Shown: positions 7,434 to 14,658 of the stretch, piece after piece
Numbering within the stretch: the first letter of the stretch is position 1
How the letters are laid out: every line of letters begins with the position of its first letter
NCBI RefSeq assembly: GCF_902859725.1
Contig: NZ_CADIJP010000004.1
Coordinates: forward strand, 248,001-312,000
Length of the DNA: 64,000 nucleotides
From: Achromobacter mucicolens
GTDB taxonomy: Bacteria > Pseudomonadota > Gammaproteobacteria > Burkholderiales > Burkholderiaceae_B
Direction of reading: 5' to 3'
Translations under genes and position numbers: made by a program
Notes under the pieces: model-generated
Told to the model about the DNA's origin: nothing
Databases searched by the model: none
The model's input: the letters and a program-made list of their open reading frames with translations, nothing else

Positions 7434-8234
7434 ATGACCGCTACTTCCACCCCGGGCTCCTCGCCCATCCTGCTGCACCGCGACGGCGACATCGCAACCG
7501 TGGTGCTGAACCGGCCGGAAAAGCTCAACGCCTTCACCATCGACGGCTGGCGCTTGCTGGGCGACACCTTTCTCGAACTGGACCGTGACGACGGCGTGCG
7601 CTGCGTGCTGCTGCGCGGCGCGGGCGAGAAGGCATTTTCGCCGGGCAACGATATCGGAGAGTTCGAGACCGCCCGCAGCAACAAGCGGCAGGCCGTGGAG
7701 TACGGCGCCGTCATGCGCCGCACGATCGAGGCGATCGGCGGGTGCCGCCACCCCGTGGTGGCGCAGATCCATGGCATCTGCGTGGGCGGCGGGCTGGAGA
7801 TCGCCAGCCTGGCCGACGTGCGCATCTGCGGCGAAAGCTCGCGGTTCGGCGTGCCCATCAAGAACCTGGGGCTGGTGATGTCTTATTCGGAACTGGCCCC
7901 GCTGGTTCGGCTTGTCGGCCCCACCGTGGCGCTGCAGGTGCTGCTCGAAGGCAACATCTTCGACGCCGCCGAGGCCTTGCGACTGGGCGTGGTCTCGCGC
8001 GTGGTGGCCGATGACCAGGTGGCGGCCGACGCCCAGGCAACGGCCCGCCGGATCGCGGACGGCGCGCCGCTGGTGGCCCGCTGGCACAAGAAGTTCGTGC
8101 GCAACCTGGCGCAGGGCAAGGCGCTGACCGATGCCGACCGCGACGAAGCTTTCGACTGCTTCGACACCGAGGATTTCCGCGCCGGCTACCGCGCCTTCCT
8201 GGCCAAGGCCAAACCGCAATTCAGCGGCCGCTGA
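7434..8234 (+). CDS. Enoyl-CoA hydratase/isomerase-family (crotonase fold) protein
   Basis: Cytoplasmic acyl-CoA enzyme of 266 residues. The start is the ATG with AAGGA eight bases upstream. Oxyanion-hole segments are visible: AFSPGNDIGEF (residues near 65) and HGICVGGGLEIAS (near 115). The first catalytic glutamate of true hydratases corresponds to the E in GGGLEIA. The second, normally in a PEILLG-like segment, is replaced in FGVPIKNLGL, so simple hydration of an enoyl-CoA is doubtful. Isomerase, hydrolase or lyase activity is possible. It is probably co-transcribed with the Bug receptor upstream and the CoA-transferase 21 bp downstream. Confidence 0.9.
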   Translation: MTATSTPGSSPILLHRDGDIATVVLNRPEKLNAFTIDGWRLLGDTFLELDRDDGVRCVLLRGAGEKAFSPGNDIGEFETARSNKRQAVEYGAVMRRTIEAIGGCRHPVVAQIHGICVGGGLEIASLADVRICGESSRFGVPIKNLGLVMSYSELAPLVRLVGPTVALQVLLEGNIFDAAEALRLGVVSRVVADDQVAADAQATARRIADGAPLVARWHKKFVRNLAQGKALTDADRDEAFDCFDTEDFRAGYRAFLAKAKPQFSGR

Positions 8235-8255
8235 ACGAACGATCGAGGAACACGC

Positions 8256-9530
8256 ATGCACAACGACAACCGCGGCTCCGGCCGCCCGCCCTTCCCCGCT
8301 TCCGATGCCCCCGCCGCCGGCGCGCTGGCCGGCATGCGCGTCATCGAACTGTCGCAGATCATGGCCGGCCCCACCTGCGGCATGATGCTCGCGGACCTGG
8401 GCGCCGATGTCATCAAGGTCGAGAAGATCGACGGCGGCGACGATTCGCGCCAATACCGCGATCCGCAGATCAACGGCATCTCCGCGCCTTTCCTGATGCT
8501 CAACCGCAACAAGCGCGCCATTGCGCTGGACCTGAAGCATCCCGACGGCAAGAAGGTGCTCTTGCGCATGATCCGCGACGCCGACGTGGTGACCGAGAAC
8601 TTCCGCAAGGGCACGATGGAGAAACTGGGCCTGGGCTACGACACGCTGCGCAAGGAGAACCCGGGTCTCATCTATTGCGCGGTCTCGGGCTATGGCACGA
8701 CGGGCCCCTACGCCGACAAGGGCGGATTCGATCTTGTGGCGCAAGGCTTCTCGGGGTTGATGGCCATCACCGGTGAACCCGGCGGGCCGCCGCTGCGCAC
8801 CGGCAACTCGGTGGCCGACATCAATGCCGGCCTACTCGCGGCATTCGGCGTGCTGGCGGCCTACCAGCACAAGCAACGCACCGGCGAAGGCCAGATCGTG
8901 GAAACCTCGCTGCTGGAGGCCAGCCTGCAGCAGCTCTACTGGCATGCCGCCATCTACTTCGGCAGCGGCGTCTCGCCAGGTCCCACGGGGTCGGCGCACG
9001 TGCTGAGCGCGCCCTATCAGGCGTTTCCCACGCGCACCGACTGGATCATCATCGGCGGCGCCAACGAAAAGAACTGGCAGCGCATCGCGCAGGCGCTGGG
9101 CAAGCCCGAATGGGCCGACGATCCGCGCTTTGCGCGCAATCGCGACCGCATGCAGAACCGCGACGCGCTGGTGGAGGAGATTTCCGCCATCCTGAAAACC
9201 CGGGACGCGCAGGAATGGCTGGACATCTTCGATGCGGCCGGCGTGCCCGCCGGTCCGGTGCACTCGATCGCGCAGGCCTTGTCGCACCCGCAGACGCTGG
9301 CCCGTGAAATGGTGGTTGAACAGGAGCACCCCGTGGCGGGTAAGGTCCGCACGGTGGGCATGCCCGTGAAACTGTCCGCCACGCCTGCCCGGTACCATCG
9401 CGCCGCGCCGCGGCTGGGCGAGGATTCCATCGCGATCCTGGGCGAGTTCGGCTATGACAGGCAGGAGATCGACGCGCTGATCGACGCCGGTGTGGTCGCG
9501 GCCGTGGACCGCGAGCCGGTGCAGGCTTGA
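8256..9530 (+). CDS. Class III CoA-transferase (CaiB/BaiF family)
   Basis: Enzyme of 424 residues that would move CoA between carboxylic acids. Family segments appear in order: MAGPTCGMMLADLGADVIKV near residue 40, MLNRNKRAIALDLK near 80, MEKLGLGYDTLRKENPGLIY near 120, and SGYGTTGPYADKGGFD. The aspartate in NSVADINAG (near 190) is in the position of the catalytic aspartate that forms the acyl anhydride. The start has GAGGA eight bases upstream. It follows the crotonase gene, so substrate activation to CoA and its transformation are probably coupled. The exact acids are unknown. Confidence 0.92.
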   Translation: MHNDNRGSGRPPFPASDAPAAGALAGMRVIELSQIMAGPTCGMMLADLGADVIKVEKIDGGDDSRQYRDPQINGISAPFLMLNRNKRAIALDLKHPDGKKVLLRMIRDADVVTENFRKGTMEKLGLGYDTLRKENPGLIYCAVSGYGTTGPYADKGGFDLVAQGFSGLMAITGEPGGPPLRTGNSVADINAGLLAAFGVLAAYQHKQRTGEGQIVETSLLEASLQQLYWHAAIYFGSGVSPGPTGSAHVLSAPYQAFPTRTDWIIIGGANEKNWQRIAQALGKPEWADDPRFARNRDRMQNRDALVEEISAILKTRDAQEWLDIFDAAGVPAGPVHSIAQALSHPQTLAREMVVEQEHPVAGKVRTVGMPVKLSATPARYHRAAPRLGEDSIAILGEFGYDRQEIDALIDAGVVAAVDREPVQA

Positions 9531-9540
9531 TGCCAGAAGA

Positions 9541-9566
9541 ACGCAAGGCGGGAGACCGCCTTGCGT
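9541..9566. terminator. Bidirectional hairpin between CoA-transferase and livF
   Basis: ACGCAAGGCGG at 9541-9551 pairs perfectly over 11 bp with CCGCCTTGCGT at 9556-9566 around a GAGA tetraloop. It lies between converging genes. The T-runs are weak, but the stem is strong enough to serve both directions. Confidence 0.75.
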
Positions 9567-9576
9567 GGGGTCTTGC

Positions 9577-10305
9577 TTACTCCACTTCGCCCAGGTACGC
9601 CGCGCGCACCTTGGGATCATGCAGCATGTCGCGCGCGGGTCCCGACAGGGTGATCTCGCCCGACTCCATCACGTAGCCGCGATGGCTGTTCTCCAGGGCC
9701 AGGCGCGCATTCTGCTCGATGAGCAGAATCGTCACGCCTTCGCTGGCGATGGTGCGCACGACTTCAAATACCTTTTCCACCATCAGCGGCGCAAGCCCCA
9801 TCGACGGCTCGTCCAGCAGCAGCAGCTTGGGGCGCGCGATCATCGCGCGACCCATCGCCACCATCTGCTGCTCGCCGCCCGACAACGTGCCGGCGGCCTG
9901 CTTGCGGCGTTCGGCCAGGCGCGGGAACAGCGTGAATACGCGGTCCGTGTCCTGGCGGATCTGGGCGGCGTCGCGGCGGATGTAGCCGCCCATCGCCAGG
10001 TTTTCCTCGATGGTGAGCTGCCCGAAGATGCCGCGGCCCTCGGGCACCATGACCAGGCCCTTGCGGACCAGTTCGTGCGACTTCTGGCCGCCGATGGATT
10101 GGCCGGCATAGACGACCTCGCCGCCGGCCAGCGGCACCAGGCCGCAGATGGCGCGCAGCGTCGTGCTCTTGCCCGCGCCGTTGGCGCCGATCAGGCAGAC
10201 CAGTTCACCGTCGTCCACGCGCAGATCGATGCCGCGCACCGCGCGAATGCCGCCGTAGGACACTTGCAGGCCCCGCAGCTCGAGCAGGGGTTGGGATGCC
10301 GTCAT
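9577..10305 (-). CDS. livF: Branched-chain amino-acid ABC transporter ATP-binding protein LivF
   Basis: Cytoplasmic ATPase of 242 residues energising the Liv permease. Walker A is GANGAGKST, the signature is LSGGEQQM, and Walker B is LLLLDEPSMGLAP, with the H-loop region in the following segment. Its ATG overlaps the livG stop by four bases (ATGA), indicating translational coupling. It is the last gene of livKHMGF. The short LivF length and the motif after Walker B (SMGLAP) distinguish it from LivG. Confidence 0.95.
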   Translation of the reverse strand: MTASQPLLELRGLQVSYGGIRAVRGIDLRVDDGELVCLIGANGAGKSTTLRAICGLVPLAGGEVVYAGQSIGGQKSHELVRKGLVMVPEGRGIFGQLTIEENLAMGGYIRRDAAQIRQDTDRVFTLFPRLAERRKQAAGTLSGGEQQMVAMGRAMIARPKLLLLDEPSMGLAPLMVEKVFEVVRTIASEGVTILLIEQNARLALENSHRGYVMESGEITLSGPARDMLHDPKVRAAYLGEVE

Positions 10306-11105
10306 GTTGCCTGGCCCTCGTTGTGGATGAGCGGATCCTGCGCAGCCCCGGCGCCCAGATACGCTTCAATGACCTTGGGGTCGCGCTGCACCTGGGCAGG
10401 CTTGCCCATCGCCAGCACTTTCCCGTATTCCAGCACCAGCACGCGATCGCACAGGCCCATGACGAGCTTCATGTCGTGTTCGATCAGCAGCACGGTGACC
10501 CCGTCCGCGCGGATCTTTTCGACGAGCTTGCGCAGCACGACCGTTTCCGAGGCGTTCATGCCCGCGGCGGGTTCGTCCAGCGCCAGCAGCTTCGGATCCG
10601 TCGCGAGCGCGCGGGCGATCTCCAGGCGCCGCTGGTCGCCGTAAGGCAGAGACCGCGCGACGTCGTTGGCGCGATGGCCGATGCCCACGTAGTCCAGTAG
10701 TTCCTGGGCACGGGCCTCGATGGCGGCTTCTTCGGCACGGGTCGCGCGGGTGCGCAGCACCGCGCCCAGCACGCCAGCCCGGGTGCGCATGTGACGGCCG
10801 ATCATCACGTTCTCGATCGCGCTCAGGTTCGCGAAGAGGCGGATGTTCTGGAAGGTGCGCGCCAGGCCCGCATACGCGACCTCGTGCGGCTTCTTGCCCG
10901 ACATGGATTCGCCGTTGAACGTGCAGGTGCCTTCCTCGGGGATGTAGAGGCCGGTCAGCACGTTGAACAGCGTCGTCTTGCCCGCGCCGTTCGGGCCGAT
11001 CAGGCCGTAGATCTCGCCTTGTTCGATGTCGAAACTGACGCCCGACAGGGCCTGCAGCCCGCCGAAGCGCTTGCCCAGTCCCTGGGCTTGCAGCAGTTTG
11101 CTCAT
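10302..11105 (-). CDS. livG: Branched-chain amino-acid ABC transporter ATP-binding protein LivG
   Basis: Second ATPase of the Liv system, 267 residues. Walker A is GPNGAGKTT; the signature is the LivG-type LPYGDQRRLEIARAL; Walker B is LLALDEPAAGMN, followed by LLIEHDM with the switch histidine. The ATG at 11105 overlaps the livM stop by four bases, and its own stop overlaps the livF start by four. It forms a heterodimer with LivF on LivH/LivM. Confidence 0.95.
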   Translation of the reverse strand: MSKLLQAQGLGKRFGGLQALSGVSFDIEQGEIYGLIGPNGAGKTTLFNVLTGLYIPEEGTCTFNGESMSGKKPHEVAYAGLARTFQNIRLFANLSAIENVMIGRHMRTRAGVLGAVLRTRATRAEEAAIEARAQELLDYVGIGHRANDVARSLPYGDQRRLEIARALATDPKLLALDEPAAGMNASETVVLRKLVEKIRADGVTVLLIEHDMKLVMGLCDRVLVLEYGKVLAMGKPAQVQRDPKVIEAYLGAGAAQDPLIHNEGQAT

Positions 11106-12190
11106 GCCGCGCCTCCTTGCGTCTTGGTGGCAAGTTCGCGCTTGCGCACTGCCGACGGCCACAGGCCGGCCGGACGGAACAGCATCACGCACACCATCGC
11201 CAAGCCGAACAGCAGCATGCGGATGCCTTCCGGATCCAGCACCACGGCCCCGAACAGCATGTGCTGGACGGGTTCCACGACGGCGCGCAGGAATTCCGGC
11301 AACGCGGCCAGGATCAGCGCACCCAGGATGACGCCCGGAATGTGGCCCATGCCGCCGAGCACCACCATGCACAGGATCGAAATGGACTCCATGAGCGAGA
11401 AGCTCTCGGGGCTGACGAAGCCCTGCATCGATGCGAAGAGCGCACCCGCGACGCCGCCGAACGATGCGCCCATCGCAAAGGCCAGCAGCTTGATGTTGCG
11501 GGTGTTGATGCCCATCGCCTTGGCGGCGATTTCGTCTTCGCGGATGGCTTCCCACGCGCGGCCGATGCGCGAGTTCTGCAGGCGCACGCACACCACGACG
11601 ATGATCAGCGTCAGCGCGAGCAGCAGGTAGTAGTACTTTTCCGGCCCGGTGAACCGGATGCCCATCAGGTTCTGCGTTCGGCCAAACACGAACTCGCCCA
11701 CCTTGAAGGTGTCGATGCGGTTGATGCCTTGCGGCCCGTTGGTGATGTTGATCGGCGCGTTCAGGTTGTTCAGGAAGATGCGGATGATCTCGCCAAAGCC
11801 CAGCGTCACGATGGCCAGGTAGTCCCCTCGCAACTTCAATGTCGGCGCGCCCAGCAGCACCCCGAACAGGCACGCGACCGCCAGCGCGATCGGCAGGATC
11901 GCCCAGAACGGCAGGTGCAGCCCGAAATGCGGCGAGGCAAGCAGCGCCCACGTGTAGGCCCCCACCGCGTAGAACGCGATATAGCCCAGGTCCAAGAGAC
12001 CCGCGAAGCCCACCACGATGTTCAGGCCCAGCGACAGCATCACGTACAGCAGCGCGAAGTTCAGGATGCGGACCCAGCTCTGGCCGGCCATACCGATGAC
12101 GAACGGCAGCACGGCCAGGACGACGCCGATCAGGGCGATGCCGATCAGGTTGCGGGTGGAGAACCCGCTTTTCTTCAGATGGGCGTTCAT
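11102..12190 (-). CDS. livM: Branched-chain amino-acid ABC transporter permease LivM
   Basis: Inner-membrane permease of 362 residues with about ten hydrophobic segments. The family segments SLGLNIVVGFAGLLDLGYIA, FYAVGAYTWALL and LRGDYLAIVTLGFGEIIRI (the cytoplasmic loop that contacts the ATPases) are present. The start overlaps the livH stop by four bases. Partner of LivH. Nothing is unusual about length or context. Confidence 0.95.
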   Translation of the reverse strand: MNAHLKKSGFSTRNLIGIALIGVVLAVLPFVIGMAGQSWVRILNFALLYVMLSLGLNIVVGFAGLLDLGYIAFYAVGAYTWALLASPHFGLHLPFWAILPIALAVACLFGVLLGAPTLKLRGDYLAIVTLGFGEIIRIFLNNLNAPINITNGPQGINRIDTFKVGEFVFGRTQNLMGIRFTGPEKYYYLLLALTLIIVVVCVRLQNSRIGRAWEAIREDEIAAKAMGINTRNIKLLAFAMGASFGGVAGALFASMQGFVSPESFSLMESISILCMVVLGGMGHIPGVILGALILAALPEFLRAVVEPVQHMLFGAVVLDPEGIRMLLFGLAMVCVMLFRPAGLWPSAVRKRELATKTQGGAA

Positions 12191-13116
12191 GCGCGATCCC
12201 CCACCCGTTCACCCAGGAGACCCGAGGGACGGAAGATCAGCACCAGCACCAGCACGAAGAACGCAAACACGTCCTGATAATGGCTGCCCAAAAAGCCGCC
12301 GGTCAGGTCGCCGATGTAGCCGGCGCCCAGCGACTCGATGATGCCCAGCAGCAAGCCGCCTGCCATGGCGCCGACCAGGTTGCCGATCCCGCCCAGCACG
12401 GCGGCGGTGAACGCCTTCAGGCCCAGCATGAAGCCCATCGTGTATTGCGACACGCCGTAATACGTGGCGACCATCATGCCGGCCACGGCAGCAAGCGCCG
12501 ACCCGATCAGGAAGGCTGCCGAAATCACCGTATTGATGTTCACGCCCATCAGGCCCGCGACCTCGCGGTTCTGCGCCGTGGCACGCATCGCGGTGCCCAG
12601 CCGGGTCTTGTGCACGACGGCAAGCAAGCCGCCCATGATGAGCGCCGCGATCACCACGATGGCGATCTGCAGCGTGCTCATGCGCGCGCCGGCGAACTCG
12701 AACACCTGCGGCGACAGCACTTGCGGGAAGTTCAGGTAGTTGCGGCCCCAGCCCATCATCGCCACGTTCTGCAGGATGATGGACACGCCGATGGCCGTGA
12801 TGAGAGCCGCGAGGCGCGGCGCGCGGCGCAGCGGCCGGTAGGCCACGCGTTCGGCCGTCCAGCCCACCGCCATGCACAGCGGCACCGAGACCAGCAGGCC
12901 CACGCCGAGGACCACGAAGGCCGAGACGCCGGGATCGCCGCCCACAAGCGAAATGGCGATCGTGGTGGCCGCCATCGCGCCGATCATGACGACGTCGCCA
13001 TGCGCGAAGTTGATCAGCCCGATGATGCCGTACACCATGGTGTAGCCAAGGGCGACCAGGGCGTACACACTGCCGAGCGTGACGCCGTTAATCAGTTGTT
13101 GAATGAAGATATCCAT
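12187..13116 (-). CDS. livH: Branched-chain amino-acid ABC transporter permease LivH
   Basis: Inner-membrane permease of 309 residues. The ATG at 13116 gives MDIFIQQLINGVTLGSVYAL, the usual LivH opening; the open frame continues upstream but that part lacks family character. GYTMVYGIIGLINFAHGDVV and GLKAFTAAVLGGIGNLVGAM are hallmark segments. The ribosome site is poor. It is separated from livK by 157 bp that include a hairpin and T-run, so it is probably expressed at a lower level than the binding protein. Confidence 0.95.
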   Translation of the reverse strand: MDIFIQQLINGVTLGSVYALVALGYTMVYGIIGLINFAHGDVVMIGAMAATTIAISLVGGDPGVSAFVVLGVGLLVSVPLCMAVGWTAERVAYRPLRRAPRLAALITAIGVSIILQNVAMMGWGRNYLNFPQVLSPQVFEFAGARMSTLQIAIVVIAALIMGGLLAVVHKTRLGTAMRATAQNREVAGLMGVNINTVISAAFLIGSALAAVAGMMVATYYGVSQYTMGFMLGLKAFTAAVLGGIGNLVGAMAGGLLLGIIESLGAGYIGDLTGGFLGSHYQDVFAFFVLVLVLIFRPSGLLGERVGDRA

Positions 13117-13216
13117 AGGGGCCGCTGAATAAGCCTGGAAGAATCGCGCGGGGCGGCCAGGGCGCAAAGAGGCCTGGCCGCGCGTCGCGCGCCGCAGCGC
13201 CGGACGGCGCGTGCGG

Positions 13217-13258
13217 AAAAAAAAGCGGGCGGATCACGGCGCGTGGCCAGCGCCGCCC
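13217..13258 (-). terminator. Terminator/attenuator between livK and livH
   Basis: On the minus strand, GGGCGG (13258-13253) pairs with CCGCCC (13232-13227) around a region with an inner GCGC stem, and eight T residues follow (13224-13217). It lies 16 bp after the livK stop. The outer stem is short and the loop long, so partial read-through into livHMGF is plausible. That would give an excess of binding protein over permease. Confidence 0.6.
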
Positions 13259-13273
13259 TGGTTTCAAGCCGGC

Positions 13274-14419
13274 TTAGTTGGCCTGGCTGACCATCGTTTC
13301 AACCATCTCCCACTTGCCGTTCTTGACTTCGTAGATGGTGACCGAGATTTCCTTCAGATCGCCCTTGTCGTCGTAGGAAATGTGCTCGCTCGTCGCGCCC
13401 TTGCGGTTCAGCTTGGCCAGCTTGGGCAGATACTTTTCGGGTTCGGCGGAACCGGCCTGTTCGATGGCCGAGATCATGTTCCAGGCGCCGTCGTAGGCGT
13501 ACGGCGCGTACACGCCGGGGGCCTTCTTGAAGCGGGCCTGGTAACGCTGCTCGAAGTCCTTGCCCGCGGCCATCTTGTCCAGCGGCACGCCAGCCAGCGA
13601 GGCGTAGGTGCCGTCGGCGGCGTCGCCCGCCAGCTTGATGAACGTGTCGCTGCGCGTCATTTCGCCGGACACCAGCGGCGCCTTCAGACCCAGCGTGGCG
13701 AGCTGGCGCTTCATGGGGCCGGACTGCGCGTCCAGGCCGCCGTAGAAGATGGCGTCAGGCGCGGAGCCCTTGATGTTGGTCAGGATGGCCGTGAAGTCGT
13801 TGGCCTTGTCGGTGGTGTACTCGCGGCGCACAACCTGGCCGCCGGCGGCCTTGACGGCCTTCTCGACCTCGTCGGCCAGACCCTGGCCGTAGGCGGTGCG
13901 GTCGTCGATGATCGCGACCTTCTTGGCCTTCAGGTTTTGCACGATGAACTTGCCGACCGCGGCGCCCTGCTGGGTGTCGCTGGTCATCATGCGGAACGTG
14001 GTTTCGTAGCCCTGCTTGGTGTATTCGGGCGAGGTCGCCATGGCGATCTGCGGCAGGCCGGCCTCATGGTAGACGCGCGATGCCGGGATGGTGGTGCCCG
14101 AGTTGAAATGCCCCAGGATGCCCACGACGTCCTGGTCGACGAGCTGCTGGGCCACCTGCACGCCCACGCGCGGGTCAGCCTGGTCATCGCGCGAAACCAG
14201 CACGAACTTGGCCGTCTCGCCGTCGACCTTGATGCCCTTCTTGTTGGCTTCTTCGAGCGCCAGGTTCAGACCGTTCTGCATGTCCTCGCCGTAGTGCGAT
14301 TGCGGACCGGTCAGCGGAGCGGCAAAGCCGAACTTGATGTCGGCGGCCTGCGCGGCGGCGGTCATGCCAGCGGCGGCGATGCTGGCGGCGAGGAGCTTCA
14401 AAGTGGTGCGCAACTTCAT
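13274..14419 (-). CDS. livK: Branched-chain amino-acid ABC transporter substrate-binding protein
   Basis: Periplasmic receptor of 381 residues. Signal peptide of about 26 residues ending AAAQA. The mature start, ADIKFGFAAPLTGPQSHYGE, is the standard Liv-binding opening. GHFNSGTTIPASRVY and AIIDDRTAYGQGLADEV correspond to the ligand cleft and hinge. The start is supported by AGGA upstream of the ATG. It is first in the livKHMGF unit. It is a different protein from the receptor at the left edge, and matches LivK/LivJ more closely in length and motifs. Confidence 0.93.
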   Translation of the reverse strand: MKLRTTLKLLAASIAAAGMTAAAQAADIKFGFAAPLTGPQSHYGEDMQNGLNLALEEANKKGIKVDGETAKFVLVSRDDQADPRVGVQVAQQLVDQDVVGILGHFNSGTTIPASRVYHEAGLPQIAMATSPEYTKQGYETTFRMMTSDTQQGAAVGKFIVQNLKAKKVAIIDDRTAYGQGLADEVEKAVKAAGGQVVRREYTTDKANDFTAILTNIKGSAPDAIFYGGLDAQSGPMKRQLATLGLKAPLVSGEMTRSDTFIKLAGDAADGTYASLAGVPLDKMAAGKDFEQRYQARFKKAPGVYAPYAYDGAWNMISAIEQAGSAEPEKYLPKLAKLNRKGATSEHISYDDKGDLKEISVTIYEVKNGKWEMVETMVSQAN

Positions 14420-14621
14420 GGGGAATCCTCCGAGGTATCGGACTATGGCCTTGTTATACCTGAGCTTTTAGCCAGGCTTTTGGTTTTTTACTACCGCGGG
14501 CCCAGTGATCTCCGGGTCCCGCGCATGCATTTTCTGCAGAGTCTGAATGCCGGATTGCGGCAACCAGACCAGAGGTGCGACCGGATTTTCGTTCCAGTGC
14601 AACCTAGCCCGATATTGGAGA

Positions 14622-14645
14622 TAACCCTTGGATGCCCAAGGGTTA
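14622..14645. repeat. Perfect 10-bp hairpin after putA
   Basis: TAACCCTTGG at 14622-14631 and CCAAGGGTTA at 14636-14645 pair perfectly around a 4-base loop, 13 bp past the putA stop. No T-run follows on the minus strand, so it may be a Rho-type 3' end, an mRNA-stabilising structure or a protein site. A related TTAACCC-armed palindrome occurs at 39364-39391. Confidence 0.6.
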
Positions 14646-14658
14646 CCCCTGGTGACGT

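Noticed and set aside
10302-12212. A 636-codon minus-strand frame that reads through livG and continues upstream
   Set aside because: Only the last 267 codons look like LivG. The rest is the wrong frame of livM, and the real livG start is the ATG overlapping the livM stop.
11117-12277. Long plus-strand open frames opposite livM and livH
   Set aside because: Their translations are His/Gln/Arg-rich without membrane or domain character; the minus-strand frames are a coherent, four-base-overlapping operon.
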